Shown here piece after piece: positions 24,956 through 32,978 of a stretch of DNA of 64,000 bases (positions within the stretch are counted from its first letter, which is position 1; each line of letters opens with the position of its first letter). Origin of the DNA: Desulfonatronovibrio magnus (lineage in GTDB: Bacteria > Desulfobacterota > Desulfovibrionia > Desulfovibrionales > Desulfonatronovibrionaceae); assembly GCF_000934755.1 (NCBI RefSeq), contig NZ_JYNP01000005.1, positions 62,001 to 126,000 of the forward strand, read 5' to 3'. Below the pieces are notes generated by a model that was given only the letters and a program-made list of their open reading frames with translations, did not search any database and had not been told where the DNA came from. A program made the position numbers and the translations under genes.

Positions 24956-25110
24956 ATTACAGCGACACTTTATTTAAGCAGGAAGGGGACTGGCTCTCCC
25001 CGCACTTATTTTTATGGCAGAAAGGCTGCAGAACAATTGCAAAAAATAAGTGCGGGGAGTGCCTGTCCCCGGTGGCCGAAACAATAATTAACTCAAAGTG
25101 TCGTTTTAGG
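24956..25110. repeat. E3 element, copy 2
   Basis: ACAGCGACACTTTATTTAAG pairs with the end ACTCAAAGTGTCGTTTT, and inside CTCCCCGCACTTATTTTT pairs with AAAAAATAAGTGCGGGGAG to form a very stable hairpin. GGGGACTGGCTC and GCCTGTCCCC are shared with copy 1. Confidence 0.8.
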
Positions 25111-25240
25111 TGCTTATTGGAAATTTCAAACCAACATGTTTGGTAACTTCTCAATAACTCCTGGCGATCTTACACTAAGAAAATTCCTGGATTCCGGCTT
25201 TCGCCGGAATGACGAATGAAAACAGGGCGTTGCATTGTGA

Positions 25241-25396
25241 GGGAGCATTACGCGTTTCTGACAACCAGACAGGGGACAGTCCCGAAGCCAGGGACAGTCC
25301 CCGTGCTGATCCGTCATTACTGGGTTTGATCAATCTGCAACTACAACAAACTATAATTCTAATCGAATTGGTTTTCAAAAAACACATAATACTCCC
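25241..25396. repeat. E1 element, copy D (right border of the insertion)
   Basis: Left end GGGAGCATTACGCGTTTC; right end AAAACACATAATACTCCC is more diverged. A short REP (ATTCCGGCTTTCGCCGGAAT, 25192-25211) lies just before it. The right end touches the jetD start codon, so jetD has no ribosome-binding site of its own. Confidence 0.85.
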
Positions 25397-26380
25397 ATGG
25401 ATGATCCTTTGCAGAAATGTCTGGCCTGGACACAGCTTCAAAATCAGGGACGATCGCCTCATCGCAAGGCTTTGGATCCCCTGGTCCAGGCAGGGATTGC
25501 AGAACTTCAGGGCCGGGAAGTTGTGCTCGTGGATCATGAAACCCTGTCTAACATTATTGAATCCCAATGCAGCGCAGTCATTCAGGCCAGGGATGAAGCC
25601 AATGAGCTAATTTCTTCCATGGGCTTAGATGTGAGCATTACATCCAAGCCCATGGAGGCCCTTGCTCTCTTAAGGGAACTCCATAGACGCTCGGCTCATG
25701 AAAAACCATGTCATGTTCAGTCCCTTAGTTCAGCCCTGTTTCAGGATTCCAAGCATATATTGCGCTTTCCGGTTCTCAATAAAATTTATTCCAATTGGTC
25801 TCAAGGCCTTTTTCAGCGTGGTGAATTAAGGGTAAGGTCCTGGTCGGATTTGCATCACAGGCAGGGCTTGAACCTTAAGCATATTACCCGGACTCTGGGT
25901 CAGGCATGCATTCAGGCTGGGAAAGCTTCCAAGACAGAAAATTTTGATTTTTCAGAAATCAGGTTTGTGCTTACTACTGAAAACCTTGCTCCGTTTATGC
26001 AGTTGGAGCTTAAACACGGCCTGCTCATTTTCTGCCAGGGCTATGCCTCAGCTCTGCCCGGGCTTTGGCTGAAAAATCTTCCTCTGCAATGCAAATGGGT
26101 GCATTTTGGTGATTTTGACCCGGACGGGCTGTTTATCTTTGAACAGCTCTTAAAAGCATCCAAAAGAAAAGGACATTTTTTTCCGGATTTGCCTTTTTTG
26201 CAAAGATACAGGGACCGCCTTGCTCCCTGGAATGCTTCCAGAAAGTTTGACCCGGAAAAGTATCAACATGACGACTGCAAAGAGCTTGCCCTTTGGGGAA
26301 AAGAAAACAATGTCTACGCAGAGCAGGAGTGGATAATGGAAATGCTTGGTCCGGACAGGGTTATTGCTGCCATTACCTGA
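25397..26380 (+). CDS. jetD: JetD: TOPRIM-type (DUF2220) nuclease of a Wadjet system
   Basis: A 327-residue protein. The C-terminal half is the DUF2220/TOPRIM fold of JetD/MksG: FVLTTENLAPF (about 191-201) holds the first acidic residue, CQGYASALPGLWL follows, and FGDFDPDGLFIF (about 236-248) is the GDxDxxG metal site. The N-terminal part (about 1-160) would bind DNA and the JetABC core. In known Wadjet systems JetD cuts closed circular DNA that the SMC part has sized by loop extrusion. Motifs are intact, so the nuclease is probably functional if expressed. But the gene is now 7.5 kb from jetC, its ATG lies inside the 9-bp duplication, and directly upstream is the end of repeat E1 with no Shine-Dalgarno. 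Expression may be lost or reduced. Confidence 0.85.
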   Translation: MDDPLQKCLAWTQLQNQGRSPHRKALDPLVQAGIAELQGREVVLVDHETLSNIIESQCSAVIQARDEANELISSMGLDVSITSKPMEALALLRELHRRSAHEKPCHVQSLSSALFQDSKHILRFPVLNKIYSNWSQGLFQRGELRVRSWSDLHHRQGLNLKHITRTLGQACIQAGKASKTENFDFSEIRFVLTTENLAPFMQLELKHGLLIFCQGYASALPGLWLKNLPLQCKWVHFGDFDPDGLFIFEQLLKASKRKGHFFPDLPFLQRYRDRLAPWNASRKFDPEKYQHDDCKELALWGKENNVYAEQEWIMEMLGPDRVIAAIT

Positions 26381-26445
26381 GGGTTTGTTTGCCGGGGTGC
26401 CATACTTTTGAAGCCCTGTCACAAAAAAGTTGTACCATATCTGGA

Positions 26446-26478
26446 TTAAAAGTATCTGGATTACATAGATATCTAAGC
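26446..26478 (+). pseudogene. Short duplicated fragment of the Rpn/DUF4351 gene
   Basis: AAGTATCTGGATTACATAG and the bases after it repeat a piece of the gene at 28501 (positions about 29076-29106, VIKYLDYIDIYAG). It stops at the junction with a G+C-richer block. Confidence 0.6.
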
Positions 26479-26618
26479 CGGTCCGCAGCTACAATCTGTA
26501 TTTGCTCAACGACCAGACCATCCGCCGCGACCAGAACCTGACCGTCCGGGACGTCATCCAGGTCGGCCAGACCTGCTTGCTGTTCATGCCCCTGTGCCAT
26601 GAACAGTTTTGGTGGTAG
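26477..26618 (+). pseudogene. FHA-domain protein, C-terminal fragment
   Basis: An open stretch without a start reads VRSYNLYLLNDQTIRRDQNL, then TVRDVIQVGQTCLLFMPL and a stop. The second part resembles the last strands of an FHA (phosphothreonine-binding) domain. It precedes a kinase start by 13 bases, so it was probably an FHA-kinase gene pair. Codon use is G+C-richer than jetD. Confidence 0.5.
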
Positions 26619-26631
26619 AAGGAGACTGACC

Positions 26632-26859
26632 ATGCAAAGCACCCCAACCGAACATGACTTTCAGCAGCCCTTTGCGGAGGGGCACATGCTGCTGCGTCGA
26701 TTCAGGATCAGAAAAATATTGGGCCGGGGCTGGTTCGGGATTACCTATCTAACCCTGGATACGGAAGAAAATGCCGTCCTACCTCCGGTAGGGCTGGTAT
26801 TAACATGCTGGATACAGGAGATCACTTTATGCGCTATTTTCATTCCTACGGGCCAGTAG
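26632..26859 (+). pseudogene. Ser/Thr protein kinase, N-terminal fragment
   Basis: AAGGAG is seven bases before the ATG. The protein begins MQSTPTEHDFQQPFAEG and reaches the kinase glycine loop RIRKILGRGWFGITYLTLD (about residues 27-45). After the next few codons, the sequence no longer resembles a kinase and it stops. The catalytic lysine and everything beyond are gone. It was fused or truncated where the AAA-type gene begins. Confidence 0.7.
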
Positions 26860-28427
26860 ATTGTGAAGAGCATTTTTGCGTTGCGCGTACGGATCTGGTG
26901 CAGCAGTGCGTAAGCCAATTAGTGGCCAATCCGGAAAAGAGCGGGCACTATTTCACCATCTGGGCACCTCGACAGTGCGGCAAGACGTGGCTGATGCGGC
27001 AGGCCAGGCTGGAAATTGAACATAAATACGGGGACAGGTTCCTGGTCGGAATGATGTCTATGCAGGGCGTGGTCTTCAATGACCCTGACTCTCCTGACGA
27101 GATATTGCCCTGGTTTGCGGACCTGTTCGAGGACGCCCTCGGCATTCGGCCTGACCCTCCTGACGACTGGCAGGACTGGACCACCCTGTTTCGCAAGTCC
27201 AGAGGCATATTTTCCAAGCCTCTGATTCTGTTCATTGACGAGTTCGACAGCCTGCCGCCAAAAGCCATTGACCGCCTGGTGACCATGTTTCGCAACATGT
27301 ATCTGCAGCGGGAGGCCTATGCCCTGCATGGTCTGGCCCTGATCGGCGTGCGAGCCTTGCTTGGGGTGGACTCTGACCGGGGCTCGCCTTTCAACGTACA
27401 GCGCTCCCTGCACGTCCCCCGGTTCACACGGGAGGAAGTCGAGGATCTGTTTGGCCAGTACCAGTCTGAAAGCGGCCAGTCCGTGACCCCGGAAGTGGTC
27501 CAGAACGTATACGGGGCCACCCTGGGTCAGCCTGGGCTGGTCTGCTGGTTCGGGGAGCTTTTGACGACAAAATACAATCCAGGGCCAGGCATGGTCATTG
27601 ACCGTGCGGTATGGTCCCAGACCTATAGGCGGGCCTGTTTTTCGGAATGGAACAACACCGTACTCAACCTGCTTAAAAAAGCCAGGGGCCAATACCAGCA
27701 GCATGTTCTGGAACTGTTCACCCGCTCCGACATCCAGTTCAGCATCGATGTCCCCTGGTGCAGTTATCTGTACCTTAACGGGATCATCGACCGAACTGAG
27801 GTCATGGATGATCGCGGCGAGACACTGGATGTCTGTCGGTTCGCCTCGCCCTTTATCCAGCAACGCCTGTACAACGCCCTGACCCGAGATCTGATGGGCG
27901 AACAAACCCCGATCCTGGCCCTGGAGCCCCTGGATGATCTGGCGGACGTTTTCTCCGGGCCGGAGCTGGACCTGCCGGCCCTGCTTGAGCGCTACACTGC
28001 CTATCTCAATCGGCTCAAGGCAGCGGGCCGCAATCCCTGTCAGGACCAGCCCCGCCGTTCAGACCTGCATTATACCGAATACGTGGGCCATTTTCATCTC
28101 TATTTCTGGCTACAAAACGCGGTGCAGGACCATTGCATCGTCAGCCCGGAGTTCCCAACGGGCAACGGCCGGGTGGACCTGCATCTGAAGTGTCCACGCA
28201 ACGAAGGGGGCAAAGAGGGGGTCATCGAGGTCAAGAGCTATATCAACCAGGCCAAAATGCACCGCCACATCGACCAGGCCGCGAACTACGCCCGCAACCT
28301 GGGCCTGCCATCCATCACCCTGGCCCTGTTCGTTCCAGTGGAGGACGAGGCTGTTCTGGCCAAATTGTCCGGTACGCATGAGATCGAGGGCGTGCGAGTG
28401 ATGGTCAAAGCCATTGGCTGGGTGTGA
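26829..28427 (+). CDS. AAA-like ATPase with C-terminal PD-(D/E)XK-type nuclease domain
   Basis: A protein of about 532 residues. I start it at MRYFHSYGPVDCEEHF (26829, AGGAG seven bases upstream), which is how relatives begin, rather than 26805. The P-loop is APRQCGKTWLMRQ (about 44-56) and Walker B is LILFIDEFDSLP (about 129-140). The far end has RVDLHLKCPRNEGGKEGVIEVKSYI (about 453-477, shown for position), a PD-(D/E)XK core with the E-V-K motif. It is intact, unlike three other ATPase-nuclease genes nearby. Its role is unknown; members of this group occur in accessory and defence regions. It belongs to a block that is clearly G+C-richer than its surroundings, suggesting transfer. Confidence 0.8.
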   Translation: MRYFHSYGPVDCEEHFCVARTDLVQQCVSQLVANPEKSGHYFTIWAPRQCGKTWLMRQARLEIEHKYGDRFLVGMMSMQGVVFNDPDSPDEILPWFADLFEDALGIRPDPPDDWQDWTTLFRKSRGIFSKPLILFIDEFDSLPPKAIDRLVTMFRNMYLQREAYALHGLALIGVRALLGVDSDRGSPFNVQRSLHVPRFTREEVEDLFGQYQSESGQSVTPEVVQNVYGATLGQPGLVCWFGELLTTKYNPGPGMVIDRAVWSQTYRRACFSEWNNTVLNLLKKARGQYQQHVLELFTRSDIQFSIDVPWCSYLYLNGIIDRTEVMDDRGETLDVCRFASPFIQQRLYNALTRDLMGEQTPILALEPLDDLADVFSGPELDLPALLERYTAYLNRLKAAGRNPCQDQPRRSDLHYTEYVGHFHLYFWLQNAVQDHCIVSPEFPTGNGRVDLHLKCPRNEGGKEGVIEVKSYINQAKMHRHIDQAANYARNLGLPSITLALFVPVEDEAVLAKLSGTHEIEGVRVMVKAIGWV

Positions 28428-28500
28428 GGTTCTCCGCAGTCACCGGGCAGGATATCGGACTCGGCACTATAAATGACTATAACCAGCTGGAGTCGGTTTA

Positions 28501-29391
28501 ATGAGCAATGATCAGAACTTTAAAAATCTTATCCTTGATTATCCCTATGATTCTCTGGAACTATTTGCTTCCAGGGAGGCTACAGAAATAAAGCAAGGGG
28601 CCCGGATTCTTCCAGTCCGGGAAGAACAGCTCAAGGAACGGCTGGGTGACAGGTTCAGAGAACTTGATGTTCCTTTGCTGGTTGATTGGCCAGACGGGAG
28701 AAGGGAGGCTCTGCTTTTTGTACTTGAAAACGAAACCGATCCCTCTCGTTTTTCCATTCATCGCCTGGCTCATTACTGCCTGGACCTGTCAGATCTTTTA
28801 AAAACCAACCGGGTTGTCCCTGTGGTAATATTCCTGCGGAAAGGTTCATTTGCCCGCGAGCTTGTTCTTTATGGTGACCAGCAGGATTATCTGCGCTTTA
28901 CTTACATCAGCTTTGCATTCAAGGGTCTTGGCTATGAGCAGTATCAAGAGAGCAACAATATCGTAGCCAGGCTGAACCTGCCTAATATGAATTATGAACC
29001 AGAGCAGAAGATTGATGTATACGCAGCCGCAGTGAGGGGCCTGCGCAGACTTGAGACTGACACTGAAAAAGTTATAAAGTATCTGGATTACATAGATATC
29101 TATGCCGGGCTGGACGAAAATGAAAGGATTGTGTATTCACAGAAATATCCAGAGGAGGATAAGTATATGAGTACTTTTGCAGAAAGATTTATCAATCAGG
29201 GAATGCAGCAGGGAATGCAGCAGGGCATGCAGATTGGCGAGGCCAATGTGTTGCTCAGACTGTTGTCACTGAAATTCGGTGAAATTTCTGAAGACAAGAA
29301 GAAGATGATTCTGTCCGCTGATTCAGAACGGCTGCTCAAATGGTCGGAAAGAATTCTTTTTGCCGATGATGTTGATGATGTTTTGCAGTAG
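28501..29391 (+). CDS. Rpn/DUF4351-type protein (PD-(D/E)XK-like)
   Basis: A 296-residue protein. The first 130 residues look like the Rpn/transposase-like PD-(D/E)XK fold (LLVDWPDGRREALLFVLENET, about 59-79, with E and D in metal-site order). There follow a helical region, a short repeat QGMQQGMQQGMQIGEA (about 235-250) and a C-terminal DUF4351 domain (LLRLLSLKFGEISEDKKKMI). The repeats arise from a tandem 12-base duplication. Such proteins are linked to recombination-promoting nucleases. A fragment of the same gene type lies at 26446. Downstream, 29392-29460 shows nothing. Confidence 0.75.
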   Translation: MSNDQNFKNLILDYPYDSLELFASREATEIKQGARILPVREEQLKERLGDRFRELDVPLLVDWPDGRREALLFVLENETDPSRFSIHRLAHYCLDLSDLLKTNRVVPVVIFLRKGSFARELVLYGDQQDYLRFTYISFAFKGLGYEQYQESNNIVARLNLPNMNYEPEQKIDVYAAAVRGLRRLETDTEKVIKYLDYIDIYAGLDENERIVYSQKYPEEDKYMSTFAERFINQGMQQGMQQGMQIGEANVLLRLLSLKFGEISEDKKKMILSADSERLLKWSERILFADDVDDVLQ

Positions 29392-29469
29392 TATTAGGCC
29401 TTCCTCTTATTCCCCGGCTGGAGCTTGGGGCGTTTTGCTCTTGCGGCTCCAGCCGCTTGCCCTGTGGTG

Positions 29470-29553
29470 AAAAGAAAAGTATGTCTACGCAGAACGGATT
29501 AGATAATGGAGATGCTTGGTCCGGACAAGATTGTTGTTGCTATTACCTGAGTT
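29470..29553 (+). pseudogene. Duplicated 3' end of a second jetD gene
   Basis: AGTATGTCTACGCAGAACG and then GATAATGGAGATGCTTGGTC to the TGA repeat the last 25 or so codons of jetD (26305-26380), with scattered differences. These changes show it is an older or different copy. It suggests another jetD, or part of one, once stood here. Confidence 0.7.
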
Positions 29554-29577
29554 TTTTTGTTTGAGGGTTTTTTGGGT

Positions 29578-29622
29578 GAATAAATTTGTTCAGTCAGGAA
29601 TGAATAAATTTATTCATTGACA
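29578..29622 (+). promoter_or_regulatory. Twin palindrome operator and -35 box, decayed copy
   Basis: GAATAAATTTGTTC (29578-29591) and GAATAAATTTATTC (29602-29615) lie 24 bases apart, followed directly by TTGACA. It is the same arrangement as at 34945-34989, but now leads into a pseudogene. Confidence 0.65.
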
Positions 29623-29639
29623 AACATCTATATTTGTCA

Positions 29640-30070
29640 ATATTCATTACACATTGATCTTAGATTTCTGCCGCATAACACCCATCTGGATTCACCTGAA
29701 CAATACAGCCAATTAGACCCACATCTGCGCCAACTTGGCAAACAGCCCCTTGTTCATAAATCACGTCTTCTTGATATCCTGCCCAGCAACAATCCGGGTA
29801 TATTCACCTTAAGCGGAGGCCGGCAGATAGGCAAAACCACCCTGATGAAACAGTAGATGGCAGAGCAGTGTTCATGACGGACGATTCTGGCCTGTGGAAG
29901 TCAAGTGGACTTCTCAGCTTCGCCCTGGAGAGCTCAAGCAGATAGTCAAGTATCCCAACGGGCTTATTCTCAACAAGTCCAGACAAAGGGGCTCAATACA
30001 AAACGTACCAACCCGTCCTCTGCCCCTGGAACTTTTACGACTTGGTGCTCGTAGTCAGGACAGCCAATAA
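29640..30070 (+). pseudogene. Internally deleted copy of the 35-kb AAA ATPase gene
   Basis: DLRFLPHNTHLDSPEQYSQL up to GGRQIGKTTLMKQ matches the first 65 or so residues of the ATPase at 35020. An in-frame stop follows. From about 29870 the DNA continues with the last 70 codons (VHDGRFWPVEVKWTSQLR region). About 970 bases are missing between the two. Its tail runs on to CACGAGCAATAATATG, the same bases that precede and begin recQ at 36593, so the duplication once included the recQ start. The initiator ATG is ATT here. Because this copy lacks the E1 insertion, it preserves the empty target site of E1 copy E. Confidence 0.85.
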
Positions 30071-30172
30071 AATAACACGAGCAATAATATGGTGTCTCCT
30101 GAACCTGAAAGTTCATTGACAAAACCAAAATAACGTAATTACATTATGCTTACCTGGAGCAGGAGGTGACTT

Positions 30173-30424
30173 ATGAGGGCGCGTGTAATTAAAATTGGTA
30201 ACTCTCAAGGATTTCGTATTCCCAAGCCTGTCCTTGAGCAAACTGGAATAAAGGATGATGTTGAAATCGAGGTGGATAAAGATCAAATAATCATCAGGCC
30301 CGTAACAAAAGTTCGCGATGGCTGGGACGCCGCATTTAAGAAGATGGCCCAAAAAGGTGATGATGAACTGATATTTGATGAAATTACTGATCACTCTTGG
30401 GATGATGAGGAATGGCAATGGTAG
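30173..30424 (+). CDS. mazE: MazE-like antitoxin (AbrB fold)
   Basis: An 83-residue protein. The N-terminal part is an AbrB/MazE swapped hairpin (RARVIKIGNSQGFRIPKPVL, residues 2-21). The C-terminal tail is acidic (DELIFDEITDHSWDDEEW) and would wrap the toxin. Its stop codon overlaps the start of the toxin gene. AGGAGG is six bases before the ATG. MazE-type antitoxins repress their own operon; I see no clear operator. Confidence 0.9.
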   Translation: MRARVIKIGNSQGFRIPKPVLEQTGIKDDVEIEVDKDQIIIRPVTKVRDGWDAAFKKMAQKGDDELIFDEITDHSWDDEEWQW

Positions 30425-30741
30425 TCAAGCGCTTTGAGGTTTACCTGGTAAATCTCGATCCAACTATCGGTGCAGAGATTCAAAAGACCAGACCTTGCCT
30501 CGTTGTTTCCCCTGATGAAATGAACCGTAACATCCGCACGGTGATGATTGCTCCCATGACCTCTGCCCAGAACGATTATCCCACCCGGGTTTCATGCACT
30601 TTTGCAAATAAAAAAGGGCAAATTGTGCTGGATCAGCTGCAAACAATTGATAAGGTGAGGCTTATTCAAAAGCTTGGCACCATAGGCTCAAACGCGCAAT
30701 TGGAGGTTGTTTCAGTGCTTCAAAAATTATTTGCATTATAA
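30418..30741 (+). CDS. mazF: MazF-family mRNA interferase toxin
   Basis: A 107-residue protein with the PemK/MazF layout: VVKRFEVYLVNLDPTIGAEI, QKTRPCLVVSPDEMN (the RP-x-hydrophobic motif), a central VMIAPMTS, and GQIVLDQLQTIDKVRL near the end. MazF cuts mRNA at short sequences. ATG codons at 30412 and 30418 are both possible; the second gives better spacing to GAGG. The arginine and threonine/serine active-site residues appear conserved, so it is probably active. Confidence 0.9.
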   Translation: MVVKRFEVYLVNLDPTIGAEIQKTRPCLVVSPDEMNRNIRTVMIAPMTSAQNDYPTRVSCTFANKKGQIVLDQLQTIDKVRLIQKLGTIGSNAQLEVVSVLQKLFAL

Positions 30742-30951
30742 TAGAAGCCAAGAGGTTTTGCCCACGGAACACACGGAAGGACACGGAAAGTGTCTTTTTT
30801 CTTTACTCTGTGTTTTTTGAAGTATTCCGCTGCCCCGTGAAACAACGCTGAAAGCGTTCTTTAACGTGGGCTGGTTTTCAGCAGCAAGGGATGCGGTATT
30901 TTATACATGCCAGATGGAAACAAAAAGCCTTAAGCTACATGAGGAAACAGT

Positions 30952-32679
30952 ATGTCTAAAAAAATAGCCTATGGTCCTTATTTGGAGAAGATTGAGGAAA
31001 TATGCAAGCCCCTGTCCAGAAATGATCTGCATGAAATTATTATGGCCATGGCCAGGGAAGCGCGGATTCATGAGCGAAGCATGTTTATTGAGAAGATAGA
31101 GGCTTGCCTGCCCGGGAAGCAAAGCCAGTGGGACACTGAACCTGAAGAAGATGTTTTTGATGGAATAGAGGCCCTGAAAGAGAGCATCCAGGAAAGGATA
31201 GAACTTATTGAAGACGGTGAATATCATGAACTGGAAGATTATGATGTTTATGACTCATATTATGATGACAATCCCGATGAAGTTAGCCAGGAACAGATGG
31301 ATGAACTGGAAAGCTATTTTTATGATGCAGGCCGTTATTTTCTGGAAGGCAAACTGGAAACAGCCGGAAAGATTTATGAAGCTTTGTTTGCCCTGATTGA
31401 AGAAACAGAGATCAAGCACCTTCTTTATGAGATAAATATCCTTGAAGAAAGGGCACGTTTTTGCCGCTGCGTATATGAGCTGACAGAAGGACCAGGCAGG
31501 GTTGACGCGTTATTAAAAGCCATGAACCCCGACTTTGAAGAATCTGCCTTCATGCCTTCCAGAGATAATTATCCTGCCCTTAAAGATGTAATGGACACTT
31601 TGGTAGAACCGCTGCCTGATTTTGAATCATTCTTGCCTGAGTGGGAAGCGGCTTTGTCACAATCTGGTGGCATTCCCGGACTGCGAAGAGCCAGGCTGTG
31701 GCTGGAGGCGGTCAGTTTTAGAAATGATTTTGAAAAAATCAGTGAGCTGGCCAGAACGTGGGCTGATCAACAGCCATATGGATATATATTCTGGCTTGAG
31801 CAGCTTGAACCAAAAAAATCCTGGACAGAGTCAGCAGCCGTTTCCAGGGAAGCCCTGAACATTATCAGCCCAGGAGAGCGGAGGGCAAAAGTCGCGGGCC
31901 ATCTTATTTCAGCCGGTGAACAGCTTGATGATAAAATGATGATTCTCCAAGGCAAGCGGGAGCTCTTTTTCTCAACCCCAACTTATCATACCCTGGTAAC
32001 ATTTATTCATGAGGCGGAAAAAAACAATCTCCGGCAACAGGAGTTGGACAAAGCTGCTGAATATCTCGATCAGGCTGAGGACCGAATACATTCAAAAGAC
32101 GATATGCATATTACAGTCTTGATCATGGGCGGCAGAATAAGTGAAGCTTTCACACGTTCAAAAGATGCAGCGCCTGTTGGCTGGTCATATAGTAGTTCCA
32201 GTGGCCTGCTGTTCAGCTGCGCCCTTTATCTGTACAGCCTGATGAATGATCAATGTTCAGTTACAAGTACTCTTATGGAAGATAATGCAGACAGGAATTA
32301 CTTTGATACACTTGATTACGGTTTTTCTGACAGGGATGCCCTTGAAGGGGAGTGTTTGAGACAGATCATGCAAGGCTTGGCCATGACCAGACTGCCAGAT
32401 GCGGAATTGAAAAAATATTTTCAATGGGCAGTTAAGCTCGGAGAGAAAAGAATTCAGCATATTGTCAGCAATAAATATCGCAAAGCCTACAAAAGAGCTG
32501 CAAAGGTGCTTGTGGCCATAGCCGAGGCCTATGCGGCCAATAATGATAATCAAAAGGCAGCTTCAATGCTGAAAAAATACTATTATGAGCTTTTCAACCG
32601 CTTCAGCGCCTTCAGAAGTGAAGTCAGGGAAGTGCTGGGCATGTCTGAAATATTGAGAAAGAAGTCTATTGGAGTGTAA
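30952..32679 (+). CDS. Large helical-repeat (TPR-like) protein of unknown function
   Basis: A 575-residue, acidic, almost wholly helical protein. Its middle and end show TPR-like pairs of helices (LEGKLETAGKIYEALFALI, about 132-150; AEAYAANNDNQKAASMLKKY, about 523-542), with a strongly acidic stretch around residues 60-120 (DYDVYDSYYDDNPDE). There is no signal peptide, membrane segment or catalytic motif. The layout resembles proteins found as partners of SWIM zinc-finger genes, but none is adjacent. AGGAAACAG is seven bases before the ATG. It is followed by a strong terminator and stands as a single transcription unit between mazEF and a broken nuclease gene. Confidence 0.7.
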   Translation: MSKKIAYGPYLEKIEEICKPLSRNDLHEIIMAMAREARIHERSMFIEKIEACLPGKQSQWDTEPEEDVFDGIEALKESIQERIELIEDGEYHELEDYDVYDSYYDDNPDEVSQEQMDELESYFYDAGRYFLEGKLETAGKIYEALFALIEETEIKHLLYEINILEERARFCRCVYELTEGPGRVDALLKAMNPDFEESAFMPSRDNYPALKDVMDTLVEPLPDFESFLPEWEAALSQSGGIPGLRRARLWLEAVSFRNDFEKISELARTWADQQPYGYIFWLEQLEPKKSWTESAAVSREALNIISPGERRAKVAGHLISAGEQLDDKMMILQGKRELFFSTPTYHTLVTFIHEAEKNNLRQQELDKAAEYLDQAEDRIHSKDDMHITVLIMGGRISEAFTRSKDAAPVGWSYSSSSGLLFSCALYLYSLMNDQCSVTSTLMEDNADRNYFDTLDYGFSDRDALEGECLRQIMQGLAMTRLPDAELKKYFQWAVKLGEKRIQHIVSNKYRKAYKRAAKVLVAIAEAYAANNDNQKAASMLKKYYYELFNRFSAFRSEVREVLGMSEILRKKSIGV

Positions 32680-32710
32680 CAGTCCATGCTATGGGTATGG
32701 GCATTCTGCA

Positions 32711-32766
32711 AAAACGAACCCAATTGCGGGTTTGTCATGACAAATCCGCAATCAGGTTCGTTTTTG
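32711..32766 (+). terminator. Strong rho-independent terminator
   Basis: ACGAACC, ATTGCGG and TTTGTC in the left arm pair with GACAAA, CCGCAAT and GGTTCGT in the right, giving a stem over 20 pairs long with two small bulges, ending in five T. Because the left side is A-rich it may also act for the other strand. Confidence 0.9.
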
Positions 32767-32819
32767 TCTTGAAGTGTCAAGCTAATGCAGTGTAAGCATT
32801 CAGGGGGATGTTGAAACCG

Positions 32820-32925
32820 GCCTGGGGACAGTCCGTCAGTGAAAACTGCAGCACAATGAAATGTTATCTCTGGTTGAGTGCCGGACAGTCCCTTGTGTCT
32901 TAAAAAAAGCTAAACTGTTACCCAA
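32820..32925. repeat. Partial palindromic repeat (E5-like)
   Basis: GGGGACAGTCCGTCAG and CCGGACAGTCCCTTG, then GCTAAACTGTTACCC at the right end. The left E5 terminus is absent. Confidence 0.5.
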
Positions 32926-32978
32926 GGAAGAGTGAACGCATATTCTGGCATTTCTAATGGAGTCTTTAGGGGTATGAA

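Larger units (their letters stand above)
17891..25396. mobile_element. 7.5-kb composite insertion splitting jetC from jetD
   Basis: The segment begins with the left end of E1 copy A (17891-18076) and ends with the right end of E1 copy D (25241-25396). It has two more E1 copies inside (21476, 24559) and is flanked by a perfect 9-bp direct repeat. Cargo: a secreted coiled-coil protein, DUF4160/DUF2442, decayed two-component fragments, BrnT/BrnA, a VOC protein, a GNAT acetyltransferase and a broken TrmO-type gene. No transposase or integrase is present. It could have moved as one unit between two E1 ends. Alternatively, a single E1 may have inserted at jetD and later recombined with an E1 on a circular molecule. 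Both histories explain the flanks. Confidence 0.7.

Noticed and set aside
27000-27900. 328-codon minus-strand open frame opposite the AAA-nuclease gene
   Set aside because: It is a by-product of G+C-rich codon use in the real gene; its translation has no family signature and no ribosome-binding site.
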